64,000 nt of DNA from Erysipelotrichaceae bacterium (GCA_017431225.1 JAFRLM010000025.1:1-64000), one strand, 5' to 3'. Counted from the stretch's first letter, positions 1-9,075 are shown. A program made the numbers and translations. Notes: generated by a model not told the origin, from the sequence alone.

Positions 1-135
1 CCGGACCTTCCGATCGATATGCCTATCAAACGAAAGGCCAGGAACATCTGTACTATTCCTGACCTCTTTATCATATCGATGAATGAATACTGTTTTCCAT
101 TACGATCAGGTGCAGATCTTCCTGATTTCATAATA

Positions 136-163
136 GAAAAAAGACCAGCGATTAAGCTGATCT
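136..163 (-). terminator. Rho-independent terminator of gltX
   Basis: On the minus strand an 8-bp stem (AGATCAGC paired with GCTGGTCT, including one G-T wobble) with a 6-nt loop is followed by six T residues. It lies about 27 nt past the gltX stop codon. Confidence 0.8.
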
Positions 164-189
164 TATAAAGATTTGATTTGTGACTATCT

Positions 190-1653
190 TTACTGGCAGT
201 TTTCGAGTTTGGCAATACCTTTACGGATACGGTCGAGCGTTTCTTCCTTACCGAATACAAGTGCAAGTTCGATCGCTCCGCCCGGAGTGGAAGCCTTACC
301 GCTTAAGGCAACACGAACAGGGTAGAGGATGATACCGTTCTTACGGCCGGTATTCTGTGCAAGTCCGATCAAAGCATCGTGAATGGAATCGTGATCCCAG
401 ACTTCGAGAGATTCCAGAACTGCAAGTGCGTCCTTAAGAGCTGGCAGCGAGTTTTCCGGATTCGTCTTCATCTTCTTGTTGAAGTACAGATCGATATCAT
501 ATTCCGGAAGCTCATCGATGAAGTCGAGCATCGGCGGAATATCGTTTAACAGTAATGCTCTATCTTTTAAGCCGACACAGATCGCTTTGCGGCTGTACGG
601 TTTTTTAACTGCCTGATCGATATATGGAGTTACCAGTTCACAGTATGCATCATCATCCATGTGACGCAGATATTCGCCGTTCATCCATTTCAGCTTTTCG
701 ATATCAAAAATCGCGCCGGAAGTGTTGATACGCTTGACATCAAATGCCTGTGTCAGCTCTTCAAGAGAATAGATCTCTCTTTCTTCGGCCGGAGACCAGC
801 CGAGAAGGGCGATATAGTTCAAGATCGCTTCCGGAAGGTATCCCTTTGCGACGAGATCCTGGAAGGAAGCGTCTCCATTACGCTTTGATAATTTGTGCTG
901 TTCATCCTTCATGACCGGCGGGCAGTGGATATAACGCGGTTTTTCCCATCCGAACGCTTCGTAAATAAGGTTGTATTTCGGAGTGGAGCTTAAGTACTCG
1001 TTACCGCGGACAACATCGGTGATGTTCATGAGATGGTCATCGATGACGTTAGCGAAGTTATATGTCGGATAGCCATCGGACTTAAGAAGGATCATCTCAT
1101 CTAATGTGCTGTTATCAACAGTGATCGTTCCGTATACTTCATCATCAAAGGAGGTCTGTCCTTCCGGATCGACATTCTGACGGATGACGAAGGATTCTCC
1201 GCTGTCCATTCTGCGCTGTACTTCTTCGTGAGAAAGGAATTTGCACGGATCATGATAATAGAAGGAATCCTCGCCTTTAGCTTCGGCTGCTTCTTTCTGC
1301 GCCTGGATGTCCTCTTCTTTGCAGAAGCATACATGCGCTTTTCCTTTGTTAACGAGCAGTCCTGCGTATTTGGAGTAGATGCCTTGCTTCATGCGTTCAG
1401 ACTGAACATACGGACCGTATTCACCGCCGACATCCGGGCCTTCGTCATGTTTAAGCTTGCAGGCTGCGAGTGTGTTGTAGATGATATCGGTTGCGCCTTC
1501 GACCTGTCTTTCCTGGTCTGTGTCTTCGATTCTTAAAAGAAAATCACCATTGTCTTTTTTGGCGATCAAATATGCATATAAAGCCGTTCTTAAATTTCCG
1601 ATGTGCATGTAACCCGTCGGGCTAGGTGCAAATCTTGTACGTATTTTTCCCAT
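190..1653 (-). CDS. gltX: Glutamyl-tRNA synthetase
   Basis: This cytoplasmic class I synthetase charges tRNA(Glu), and in many Bacillota also tRNA(Gln), with glutamate. The protein has 487 residues, the usual size. The Rossmann-fold HIGN signature is at residues 17-20 and the KLSKR signature is near residue 255, so both ATP-binding motifs are intact. The C-terminal part is the helical anticodon-binding domain. The start is ATG at 1653, with an AGAGGT ribosome site about 7 nt upstream. A TTGAAA-17-TAAAAT promoter lies upstream and a terminator downstream, so the gene is probably monocistronic. It is divergent from the ABC transporter genes. Whether it is discriminating or also serves tRNA(Gln) cannot be told from this window, which has no gatCAB. 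Confidence 0.97.
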   Translation of the reverse strand: MGKIRTRFAPSPTGYMHIGNLRTALYAYLIAKKDNGDFLLRIEDTDQERQVEGATDIIYNTLAACKLKHDEGPDVGGEYGPYVQSERMKQGIYSKYAGLLVNKGKAHVCFCKEEDIQAQKEAAEAKGEDSFYYHDPCKFLSHEEVQRRMDSGESFVIRQNVDPEGQTSFDDEVYGTITVDNSTLDEMILLKSDGYPTYNFANVIDDHLMNITDVVRGNEYLSSTPKYNLIYEAFGWEKPRYIHCPPVMKDEQHKLSKRNGDASFQDLVAKGYLPEAILNYIALLGWSPAEEREIYSLEELTQAFDVKRINTSGAIFDIEKLKWMNGEYLRHMDDDAYCELVTPYIDQAVKKPYSRKAICVGLKDRALLLNDIPPMLDFIDELPEYDIDLYFNKKMKTNPENSLPALKDALAVLESLEVWDHDSIHDALIGLAQNTGRKNGIILYPVRVALSGKASTPGGAIELALVFGKEETLDRIRKGIAKLENCQ

Positions 1654-1675
1654 TTAATTTACCTCTTACTAGACT

Positions 1676-1704
1676 ATTTTACTCTTGCAGCAATGCTATT
1701 TCAA
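1676..1704 (-). promoter_or_regulatory. gltX promoter
   Basis: A -35 box TTGAAA (1699-1704) and a -10 box TAAAAT (1676-1681) are separated by 17 bp on the minus strand. Each matches the SigA consensus at 5 of 6 positions. The predicted leader is short and carries a Shine-Dalgarno site. Confidence 0.75.
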
Positions 1705-1730
1705 ACCTAGATATCATAATGTTATCTTAA

Positions 1731-1759
1731 TTGCTTAAAACCGTTATTAAGTCTATAAT
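1731..1759 (+). promoter_or_regulatory. Promoter of the ABC exporter operon
   Basis: A perfect -10 box TATAAT (1754-1759) lies 17 bp after a weak -35 box TTGCTT (1731-1736). The start codon at 1769 begins only 9 nt after the -10 box. The transcript would therefore have a leader of about 3 nt and no Shine-Dalgarno site. Confidence 0.7.
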
Positions 1760-1768
1760 TACACTTGC

Positions 1769-3562
1769 ATGAAAAAAGGAAGTTTTATTTCACAACACAT
1801 GCGGGGATATCGCCTGAAGCTGGCTCTTGTTATTCTCGCGACGCTGATCAGTTCGTTTTTAAATCTGTTCCAGACTTATATGTTTTCGTATGTTCTGGAT
1901 AATGTTATCGATGGCAAACCGATGCGTTTCCGCTGGCTGGAATCTCTTACCGAGCTGCTTGGAGGTATGGAGAAGATCCGTTCTTCGCTTTATATCGTAG
2001 CTCTGTTTCTGATCACCTGTTATCTGATCCGGTCACTGCTGATGCATTACCGTTTCAAGAGTCAGGCAGAAGTTGCTGAGGGATTCAGCGAGAATATCCG
2101 TAACGATCTTTACGACCATATCCAGCATCTTCCATATTCTTATCATGTCCGCATAAAAACAGGGGATCTGATTCAAAGATGCACAAGTGATGTCGATACG
2201 ATACGCCGTTTCTTCTCCGGCCAGATTGAGGAGATCTTCGCGATCGTGTCTTCAGTTATCATCGCTGTTCTGATCATGGTCTCCCTGAACCTGAGACTTG
2301 CCTTATTTGCGGGGATCTCTTTCCCGATCATTTTCCTTTATTCCTTCCTTTTCTTCAAAAAGATACGCAAGCTGTTCCTGGCATCGGATGAGAAGGAAGC
2401 GGAGATGACTTCCTTTATCCAAGAATCTCTCAGCGGTGTCCGTGTCATCAAAGCATTCAACCGCGAAAGATATGAACTCGACCGTTTCCTCGGTTACAAC
2501 AAAAACTACAAGGATACGACTTACGGTATGATTGCAAACCTCGGTGTTTACTGGGGTCTTTCCTATTTTCTCTGTACGATCGGAATTCTTTCTGTCGTTG
2601 CAACGGGTGTTTTCTATGTCCGCAGTGGAGATCTGTCGGTAGGTAATTATTTTGTCTTTATCACATACCAGGGTGCGATCCTGTATCAGATCCGTCAACT
2701 TGGCCGTATTCTTTCTGATTTCGGTAAAGTAAGCGTATCTCTAGATCGTTTACTGGAGATCAAAAAAGAGATCCCGGAAAACCTTGATGAAGGCAAAACT
2801 CCTTCCTTGGCCGGTGATATCGTATTTGACGACGTTTCTTTCCACTATGATGATGATCCGGAATGCGAGATCCTCAAGCACCTGAGTTTCACGATCCCGC
2901 AGGGGAAAACAGTAGCTGTTATTGGTCCGACCGGATCAGGCAAATCTTCCATGGTGCATTTGCTTTCACGTCTTTATGACGTCAGTTCCGGACATATTTA
3001 TATCAACGGTGAAGATATCAACGATATCGCGAAAGGGCATCTGCGTAAGAACATCGGTATCGTTCTGCAGGAACCTTTCCTGTTCTCAAAGAGCATTTAC
3101 GATAATCTGAAGATTTCAAATCCGAACATTGACGAGAAATCAGTCTACCGTGCAAGCAAGATCGCTTCGATCCATGATGTGATCAATTCTTTTGATAAAG
3201 GTTATGACACGATCGTAGGCGAGAAGGGTGTTACACTTTCCGGCGGACAGAAACAGAGAATCGCGATCGCCAGAACGATCGTTAACAAACTGCCGATCCT
3301 GATCTTTGATGACTCTTTATCCGCCGTAGATACTGAGACAGATGCCGAGATCCGCAAAGCACTTCATACATTTGATGAAGATGCTACAACGATCATCATC
3401 ACCCAGCGTATCCTTTCAGCGAAGGATGCCGATCTGATCCTCGTTCTTGAAAACGGCGAGATCACCCAGACAGGAACGCATCAGCAGCTTCTGAATGAAG
3501 ATGGTCTTTATAAGCGTATCGCTGAGATCCAGGGCCAGAAGAAAGGAGAAGACGATGAGTAA
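1769..3562 (+). CDS. ABC exporter half-transporter, degenerate-site subunit
   Basis: This 597-residue protein has an N-terminal six-helix membrane domain (about residues 15-320) and a C-terminal ATPase domain. Walker A (GPTGSGKSS, near residue 387) and the signature LSGGQ (near 490) are intact. The residue after the Walker B aspartate is Asp instead of Glu (IFDDS), and the H-loop histidine is Gln (ITQRI). That pattern is typical of the non-catalytic half of heterodimeric exporters such as LmrCD, BmrCD and TM287/288. The second half follows immediately with an 8-nt overlap, so the two surely form one transporter. The substrate is unknown; multidrug or lipid export is the usual role. The start has no Shine-Dalgarno site and lies directly after a -10 box. 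Confidence 0.9.
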   Translation: MKKGSFISQHMRGYRLKLALVILATLISSFLNLFQTYMFSYVLDNVIDGKPMRFRWLESLTELLGGMEKIRSSLYIVALFLITCYLIRSLLMHYRFKSQAEVAEGFSENIRNDLYDHIQHLPYSYHVRIKTGDLIQRCTSDVDTIRRFFSGQIEEIFAIVSSVIIAVLIMVSLNLRLALFAGISFPIIFLYSFLFFKKIRKLFLASDEKEAEMTSFIQESLSGVRVIKAFNRERYELDRFLGYNKNYKDTTYGMIANLGVYWGLSYFLCTIGILSVVATGVFYVRSGDLSVGNYFVFITYQGAILYQIRQLGRILSDFGKVSVSLDRLLEIKKEIPENLDEGKTPSLAGDIVFDDVSFHYDDDPECEILKHLSFTIPQGKTVAVIGPTGSGKSSMVHLLSRLYDVSSGHIYINGEDINDIAKGHLRKNIGIVLQEPFLFSKSIYDNLKISNPNIDEKSVYRASKIASIHDVINSFDKGYDTIVGEKGVTLSGGQKQRIAIARTIVNKLPILIFDDSLSAVDTETDAEIRKALHTFDEDATTIIITQRILSAKDADLILVLENGEITQTGTHQQLLNEDGLYKRIAEIQGQKKGEDDE

Positions 3563-5411
3563 TAAATTCGAAGAAAAAGAATTCTCAGAAGAATTCGACA
3601 GCTCAATGTGGAAGAAGCTCTTCGCTCTTTTCCGTCCGTTCTACAAGCACATGGCCGCTCTGGCTTTTCTGAATGTTCTTATCGCGCTTTCTGACGTCAT
3701 CTTCCCGCTGATGAACCGCAGGGCGATGGACCATTTTACAGTAGGCTCAGGAACCAACGAAGAGCTTATCAGCTTTATCATCATGTATTTCCTTCTGATC
3801 CTCATTACCGCTCTGATGCATTTATTCTATTTCCGCATCGCCGGCGCGGCCGAAATGGGCTTCGCTTATAATCTGCGCCAGAAGTGCTTTGAGAAACTGC
3901 AGAATCTTCCTTTCTCTTATTACGATGTCACTCCGACCGGATGGCTTCTTTCCCGTTTAACAAGCGATATCTCCAGACTTGCCGAGATCCTCGCCTGGTC
4001 TTTAACCGAATTCGCATGGGGCATTCCGTTGATCGTGTTCTCAACGATCGTCATGCTCCGTACGAATGTTCAACTTGCATTGATGGTTCTGATCGTCGTG
4101 CCGATCCTGGCTTTTGTAACATTCTATTTCCAGAAGCGTGTCCTGCGCAGTTATCGTAAAGTCCGCAAATTCAATTCTGTCATTACGAACGATTTCAACG
4201 AAGGGATCAATGGCGCTAAAACTACAAAAACGCTTGTACTGGAAGATACAAACTTCAAGGAGTTCAAGAATGATACCGCTAAAATGCGCGAAGCCAGCGT
4301 TAAAGCAGCTAAGATCGTTTCGATCTATCGTCCTTTAGTCACTTTCCTTTCGTCTTTCACACTTGCGCTCATCCTGTGGATCGGCGGAACTTTGGTATTC
4401 AAGAAGACGATCGGTTTCGGTATTCTCATGATGTTTACAGAATACGCGCAGCGCTTCTTTGAACCTCTGCAGTCGATCGCCATGATCATGCAGGACATCC
4501 AGATGGCACAGGCCAGCGGTGAACGCATCATTTCTCTGATGAATTACGAGATCAAGCTGAAAGACAGCGATGAAGTTGTTGCCCGTTACGGTACGATCCT
4601 TGATCCAAAACCGCAGGAATACGAGAAGATCAAAGGAGATGTGGAATTCCGCAATGTAGACTTCTCCTATATCGAAGAGGAGCCGGTGCTTACGGACTTC
4701 AACCTGAAAGTCAATGCCGGCCAGACGATTGCTTTAGTAGGGGAGACCGGTTCCGGTAAGAGTACGATCGTGAATCTGCTCTGCCGTTTCTACGAACCTG
4801 TAAAGGGACAGTTACTGATCGATGGCGTAGATTATCGTGAACGTTCGATCGGATGGCTCCATTCAAATCTCGGCTATGTCCTTCAAGCTCCGCATCTTTT
4901 CAGCGGAACGATCAAGGACAACATCCGTTTCGGTAAACTCGATGCGACCGATGAAGAGATCGAGAATGCTGCCAAGCTCGTTCATGCGCATGAATTTATC
5001 ATGCAGTTCAAAGACGGTTATCAGACAGATGTCGGCGAAAGCGGATCCCGTTTATCGACCGGACAGAAACAGCTCATCTCATTTGCAAGAGCGATCCTCG
5101 CTGATCCGGCGATCTTCGTGCTTGATGAAGCGACTGCATCGATCGATACCGAAACCGAACATATCATTCAGAATGCGATCGAAACGATCATGTCTGAAAG
5201 AACAAGTTTTGTCGTTGCTCACCGCTTATCTACGATCGTCAATGCTGACCGTATCCTCGTAATCAAGAAGGGTAAGATCGTTGAAGACGGAACCCACAGC
5301 TCGCTTATGAAACTGAAGGGATATTATTACCGCTTATATACAAACCAGTTCGAAGAAGATATGGTTCGCGAATCACTGACAAGAACTGCGACCGCTGGTA
5401 TGATAGAATAA
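3555..5411 (+). CDS. ABC exporter half-transporter, catalytic subunit
   Basis: This is the partner of the preceding gene: 618 residues with a six-helix membrane domain followed by an ATPase domain. Walker A (GETGSGKST, near residue 395), the Walker B Glu (FVLDEAT) and the H-loop His (VAHRL) are intact. The signature motif is changed from LSGGQ to LSTGQ (near residue 499). Read with its neighbour, every altered residue falls in one composite ATP site and the other site is fully canonical, as expected for an asymmetric heterodimer. The start is the ATG at 3555, which overlaps the upstream stop (ATGAGTAA); a longer reading frame from 3495 would duplicate coding sequence of the upstream gene. A GGAG site (in GAAAGGAGAAG) precedes it. 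Confidence 0.9.
   Translation: MSNKFEEKEFSEEFDSSMWKKLFALFRPFYKHMAALAFLNVLIALSDVIFPLMNRRAMDHFTVGSGTNEELISFIIMYFLLILITALMHLFYFRIAGAAEMGFAYNLRQKCFEKLQNLPFSYYDVTPTGWLLSRLTSDISRLAEILAWSLTEFAWGIPLIVFSTIVMLRTNVQLALMVLIVVPILAFVTFYFQKRVLRSYRKVRKFNSVITNDFNEGINGAKTTKTLVLEDTNFKEFKNDTAKMREASVKAAKIVSIYRPLVTFLSSFTLALILWIGGTLVFKKTIGFGILMMFTEYAQRFFEPLQSIAMIMQDIQMAQASGERIISLMNYEIKLKDSDEVVARYGTILDPKPQEYEKIKGDVEFRNVDFSYIEEEPVLTDFNLKVNAGQTIALVGETGSGKSTIVNLLCRFYEPVKGQLLIDGVDYRERSIGWLHSNLGYVLQAPHLFSGTIKDNIRFGKLDATDEEIENAAKLVHAHEFIMQFKDGYQTDVGESGSRLSTGQKQLISFARAILADPAIFVLDEATASIDTETEHIIQNAIETIMSERTSFVVAHRLSTIVNADRILVIKKGKIVEDGTHSSLMKLKGYYYRLYTNQFEEDMVRESLTRTATAGMIE
5404..5409 (+). promoter_or_regulatory. Candidate internal promoter for lspA
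   Basis: An extended -10 element, TGATAGAAT (5401-5409, hexamer 5404-5409), spans the end of the upstream ABC gene. It is 7 nt before the lspA ATG at 5417. No Shine-Dalgarno site is present, so a leaderless lspA transcript is possible in addition to the operon transcript. Confidence 0.5.
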
Positions 5412-5416
5412 GTAAC

Positions 5417-5878
5417 ATGAAAAACATCAAAGCTATTGTATTTGTGCTTTGCGGCGTCCTTCTGGACCAGATCACAAAGTACTATGTTGCGCATAACTTC
5501 ATTCAGGGAGCCCGTCAGAAGATCATTGACGGATTCTTCTATTTGACTTACGTCAGGAATACCGGCGCCGGTTTTTCGATCCTGCAGGGTCAGCGCTGGG
5601 TATTTATCGTGCTCACTCTGATCGCACTGCCGCTGTTCATCTATCTCTACACAAAAACAGATCCGTCGAAGAAATTCGAACGAATCGCGTATCTTCTGCT
5701 TATTTCGGGAACGATCGGCAATTTCATCGACCGTCTCATTTACGGATCTGTCGTCGATTTTTTGGATTTCTTTATATTCGGATATGATTTTCCGGTATTC
5801 AATGTAGCAGATATTTTTATCACGGTAGGTGTAGCTTTATACTTACTGATTACTTTATTGGAGCCTAAACATGCCTGA
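5417..5878 (+). CDS. lspA: Lipoprotein signal peptidase (signal peptidase II)
   Basis: This membrane aspartyl protease removes the signal peptide from prolipoproteins after lipid attachment to the lipobox cysteine. The protein has 153 residues and four hydrophobic segments. The family motifs are all present: NTGAGFSI near residue 51, GNFIDRL with the first catalytic Asp, and FNVADIFI with the second. It overlaps the following pseudouridine synthase by 8 nt; lspA-rluD is a very common pair in Bacillota. One lipoprotein substrate candidate is encoded in this window, at 58.5-59.2 kb. The start codon lacks a Shine-Dalgarno sequence. Confidence 0.95.
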   Translation: MKNIKAIVFVLCGVLLDQITKYYVAHNFIQGARQKIIDGFFYLTYVRNTGAGFSILQGQRWVFIVLTLIALPLFIYLYTKTDPSKKFERIAYLLLISGTIGNFIDRLIYGSVVDFLDFFIFGYDFPVFNVADIFITVGVALYLLITLLEPKHA

Positions 5879-6785
5879 ATTACGTTTTATAACTTCTGAA
5901 GATGATGCAGGTGAAAGAATCGATTCCTACCTCAGCGGTATCAGCGATTTTTCGCGTACGCGCATCCAGAAACTCATTGACGATGACCGGATCCTGGTTA
6001 ACGGAAACAAGGTCAAGGCAAACTATCGTATCAAAGGCATAGAAGAGATCCTTTTAAGTTACGATGAAGTTCCGCCGATGCAGGTCCTTCCGCAGAAGAT
6101 GGATCTGGATATCGTTTACGAAGACGAAGATCTACTGGTGATCAACAAACCAAAAGGTATGGTCGTGCATCCGGCTGTCGGTCATCATGATCAGACTCTG
6201 GTCAACGGTCTTTTATATCACAGCGAATCTCTCAGCGGTGTCAACGGGATGTTCCGTCCCGGTATCGTCCACCGTCTGGATAAGGATACATCCGGCTTAC
6301 TGGTATGCGCCAAGAATGATGAAGCGCATGTTTTCCTCAGCGAGCAGCTCGCTGATAAGCGCTGTTATCGTTCTTACTACGCCCTGGTCGAAGGGATCAT
6401 TCCCCATGATGAAGGGGAGATCAACGCACCGATCGCTCGCGACAAAAAGGACCGCCAGAAAATGGCTGTTGCTGCCGGAGGCAAGGAATCGCTTACGCTC
6501 TTTAAAGTGCTGGAGCGTTTTGCGGATTCCACACTCGTTGAGTGTGAATTAAAGACCGGACGTACGCACCAGATCCGTGTCCATATGAGCTACATCGGAT
6601 TCCCGGTCGTAAATGACCCGAAATACGGTAAAAAGAAACCGATGGATGACAGCGGACAATATCTTCATGCGTATAAGCTCAGTTTCATTCATCCCAGAAC
6701 CAAGGAACGTATGACATTCACTACCGAACTTCCTGAATATTTCAAAGCAATGATCGAAAGCAAGAGGGCAGGAAATGGACAATAA
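5871..6785 (+). CDS. rluD: RluD-family 23S rRNA pseudouridine synthase
   Basis: This enzyme isomerises uridine to pseudouridine in RNA, most likely in helix 69 of 23S rRNA. It has 304 residues. An N-terminal S4 RNA-binding domain (about residues 12-75) is followed by the catalytic domain with the motif GIVHRLDKDTSGLLV, whose HRLD aspartate is the nucleophile. Its start overlaps the lspA stop by 8 nt, so translation is probably coupled. The family contains close paralogues (RluC, RluD, YlyB); the lspA neighbour fits the YlyB/RluD group, and the exact target site is inferred. Confidence 0.9.
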   Translation: MPELRFITSEDDAGERIDSYLSGISDFSRTRIQKLIDDDRILVNGNKVKANYRIKGIEEILLSYDEVPPMQVLPQKMDLDIVYEDEDLLVINKPKGMVVHPAVGHHDQTLVNGLLYHSESLSGVNGMFRPGIVHRLDKDTSGLLVCAKNDEAHVFLSEQLADKRCYRSYYALVEGIIPHDEGEINAPIARDKKDRQKMAVAAGGKESLTLFKVLERFADSTLVECELKTGRTHQIRVHMSYIGFPVVNDPKYGKKKPMDDSGQYLHAYKLSFIHPRTKERMTFTTELPEYFKAMIESKRAGNGQ

Positions 6786-7989
6786 CCTTTATAAGCTTTA
6801 TCAGCTGTTTAATTTCTTCAACGCGAAGTTCTCCTATCAGATGGTCAGCTTTGGCCAGAACATGAATAAAAAAGAGATCTGGATCGCAAACCCGACCAAC
6901 AATGCCTACCAGCTCATCCGCATAACGACGTCCTCTTTGGAAACGGTCGAGTTCGAAAAGACCCGTATTGACCAGAATATCTCCAATTTCTCATGCGCTC
7001 TCAGCGGGAAGAAGCTTTCCTTCCTGGATATTCACGTATCCCGTGAAGAAGTGTATGAAGAGGAAGTGTATGACTCCGTTTCAATGGATACGGATTACTA
7101 TGACGGTTTGGATATTTCCGAAGCTTATCCGGGGATCAAGCATGTCATTCATGAAGTAAAGGATCCAAATGCCGAGATCCAGGCGATCGTTAATGATGTA
7201 AACCGCAATCTTAAAGCAAGAGTCAAACAGCAGAAGGCTTTACGCCGCATCCCGAACGGAGCAACACTGGCACTGATCACGATCGCGGTGATCGTTCATG
7301 CTCTGCAGTTCTTCCTTGGCATGAAGTATCCACAGACCGCTATAGACATCATCCTCGGCGCGGATTACCGTTTCTTTACGCAGTCGCTGCATCAGTACTG
7401 GCGTCTGATCACAGTCGTGTTCACACATGGCAGCTGGATGCATCTTCTGATGAACATGAGTGCTCTGTATATGTTTGGCAGCTATTATGAAGAAAAACTG
7501 GGCAAGGTGAAATTCCTCTTTGTCCTGTTCAGTTCCGCGATCATCGCTTCACTGACACACTGGTTCTTTAACGGGAACGGTCTGCTTGTCGGTATGTCCG
7601 GAGGACTATATGCATTCCTCGCAATGCGCACAGTCGATGTACTTGTCCATCGCCACGCGACTCCGTCCTTTTACCAGACACTTGCGATCAACCTGCTGAT
7701 CAATTTCATGCCAGGGGTCGGTTATCTGGCACATCTGGGAGGCTTTATCGCTGGCGTCTGCTATTACTTCATCTTTATCGATAAACGATTTAACAAATCA
7801 GTGGCCGCTTTGCTGCTTTGTTTGTTTATCTTCTTAGGATACAGCTATGTCAGCAAAGACCCGAGACCGATCTACGGCGGAACGGATCTTGAGGTCCTTG
7901 ATACATTAAATGACTTAGGATTAGAATCATATAGTAAATCATTGGAAAAACGCATTTATAAAGCGTATGGAGAGATCGATTATGACTAG
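6775..7989 (+). CDS. Rhomboid-family intramembrane serine protease with N-terminal soluble domain
   Basis: The protein has 404 residues. The first 160 or so are hydrophilic and precede a rhomboid domain of six to seven membrane segments (about 165-360). The catalytic serine is in GMSGG near residue 274 and the catalytic histidine is in AHLGG near residue 319. HGSWMHLLMNM, seen in the second helix, is a family hallmark. The overall plan matches the YqgP/GluP group of Bacillota, which cleaves membrane proteins and takes part in membrane protein quality control. The start at 6775 overlaps the rluD gene by 11 nt and has a GGGCAGGA site upstream. The substrate is unknown. Confidence 0.88.
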   Translation: MDNNLYKLYQLFNFFNAKFSYQMVSFGQNMNKKEIWIANPTNNAYQLIRITTSSLETVEFEKTRIDQNISNFSCALSGKKLSFLDIHVSREEVYEEEVYDSVSMDTDYYDGLDISEAYPGIKHVIHEVKDPNAEIQAIVNDVNRNLKARVKQQKALRRIPNGATLALITIAVIVHALQFFLGMKYPQTAIDIILGADYRFFTQSLHQYWRLITVVFTHGSWMHLLMNMSALYMFGSYYEEKLGKVKFLFVLFSSAIIASLTHWFFNGNGLLVGMSGGLYAFLAMRTVDVLVHRHATPSFYQTLAINLLINFMPGVGYLAHLGGFIAGVCYYFIFIDKRFNKSVAALLLCLFIFLGYSYVSKDPRPIYGGTDLEVLDTLNDLGLESYSKSLEKRIYKAYGEIDYD

Positions 7990-8464
7990 AGTAATCAAAG
8001 CAGCACTTACCTGGGACCAGTACTTTATGGGTCTCGCTCACCTGTCCGCACTTCGCTCAAAGGATCCAAACACAAAAGTCGGTGCCTGCATCGTCGATCA
8101 GAACAAACGCGTTGTTTCCATCGGTTACAACGGTTTCCCGAGAGGATGCGACGACAATGTCTACCCTTGGGACAGAGAAGGGGATACGCTTGATACTAAA
8201 TACCCGTATGTCGTTCATGCGGAACTGAATGCGATCCTCAATTCACCGCGTTCCGTAGAGGGATGCATCCTTTATGTATCGCTTTTCCCGTGCAACGAAT
8301 GCGCCAAAGCGATCATTCAGAGCGGAATCAAAAAAATCGTCTATGAAGACGATAAATATGCCGGAGTCGATGCTTTCAAGGCTTCCAAGCGTATGCTGAT
8401 GGATGCCGGCGTCGAACTTGAACAGCTTCCGTATCTGACCAAAGTCAGCGTTAATATCGAGTAA
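7982..8464 (+). CDS. comEB: dCMP deaminase (ComEB family)
   Basis: This zinc enzyme deaminates dCMP to dUMP to feed thymidylate synthesis. It has 160 residues. The zinc ligands and catalytic Glu are visible as HAE (His79) and PCNEC (Cys104, Cys107). The early motif SKDPNTKVGACI-like segment (residues 24-37) and GYNGFPRG (near 45-52) are typical of the family. The start is ATG at 7982, which overlaps the rhomboid gene by 8 nt; an in-frame ATG at 7967 would lie deeper in that gene. In Bacillus the orthologue lies in the comE locus, but no competence gene is adjacent here, so the role is assumed to be metabolic. It ends 1 nt from the convergent DUF5662 gene with no visible terminator. Confidence 0.92.
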   Translation: MTRVIKAALTWDQYFMGLAHLSALRSKDPNTKVGACIVDQNKRVVSIGYNGFPRGCDDNVYPWDREGDTLDTKYPYVVHAELNAILNSPRSVEGCILYVSLFPCNECAKAIIQSGIKKIVYEDDKYAGVDAFKASKRMLMDAGVELEQLPYLTKVSVNIE

Positions 8465-8465
8465 T

Positions 8466-9026
8466 CTATTTTCGATCCTGTTTGAATTTCTTATAAAGCT
8501 CTGCGATCATCTGCAGAGTTTTTTCTTCTCCGTTTTCGCCGAGATACTTCAGCATTTCGCTTGTTCTGGCCGAGTCTTCCGGATTCATCAGATGACGTTC
8601 TTCGCTTTTCTGAAAGAATTCGTAGGTTGACCAGTCTGTATAATCGGCACCGGAATAGTTCTTTGAAGCAGCCATACGATCCAGTACGGACTCCAGGAAA
8701 TAGTTCTCGGGCATTTTATAAACAACGACTCCCTGACCCGGTAATCCCTGATCGACCCAATAGAGCCAGTGATGCTTGTTGTGCGCTTTATGATGAAGCC
8801 AGCCGAGTGAATAGCCTTTAGCGAGTTTTTCAGCGCCCACCGGCGAACGTTTGCCATCCTGATAGAATTCAACTCCTGCCAGGAACTCAGTAGGCGAGTA
8901 CTTTGAAAGATCATGCAGGAGACCCTGTTTGATCATGCCGCAGCGAAAGCAATATTTCATGACTAACAATTTATGTCTGTTAATCGTTTTTAAATGACCG
9001 AAGAAATTGTGAATAAACTTAGACAT
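8466..9026 (-). CDS. DUF5662 family protein
   Basis: The protein has 186 residues and no known function. It contains many histidines and acidic residues that look like metal ligands: HDLSKYSP near residue 38, WLHHKAHNKHHWLYW at about 75-89, and a C-terminal helical region. The HD and HHxxHNxHH patterns recall HD-type metal phosphohydrolases, but this is only a resemblance. It shares a 49-bp divergent intergenic region with nusB. The start at 9026 has no Shine-Dalgarno sequence and is 7 nt after an extended -10 box, so the mRNA should be leaderless. Confidence 0.8.
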   Translation of the reverse strand: MSKFIHNFFGHLKTINRHKLLVMKYCFRCGMIKQGLLHDLSKYSPTEFLAGVEFYQDGKRSPVGAEKLAKGYSLGWLHHKAHNKHHWLYWVDQGLPGQGVVVYKMPENYFLESVLDRMAASKNYSGADYTDWSTYEFFQKSEERHLMNPEDSARTSEMLKYLGENGEEKTLQMIAELYKKFKQDRK

Positions 9027-9033
9027 CCCATTA

Positions 9034-9042
9034 ATTATAGCA
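9034..9042 (-). promoter_or_regulatory. Promoter of the DUF5662 gene, extended -10
   Basis: On the minus strand the sequence TGCTATAAT is a perfect extended -10 element. The hexamer is at 9034-9039 and the ATG starts 7 nt later. Confidence 0.7.
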
Positions 9043-9060
9043 CTTCACGTCATTGGAATA

Positions 9061-9069
9061 TGCTAGAAT
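9061..9069 (+). promoter_or_regulatory. nusB operon promoter, extended -10
   Basis: TGCTAGAAT is an extended -10 element with the hexamer at 9064-9069. The nusB ATG at 9076 starts 6 nt later and has no Shine-Dalgarno site. The element stands back to back with the DUF5662 promoter. Confidence 0.7.
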
Positions 9070-9075
9070 AATGAC

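Noticed and set aside
3..62. A possible C-terminal end of a gene entering from the left edge (frame 3, stop at 60-62)
   Set aside because: Only 19 codons are visible, with no family pattern. It cannot be told from a chance frame.
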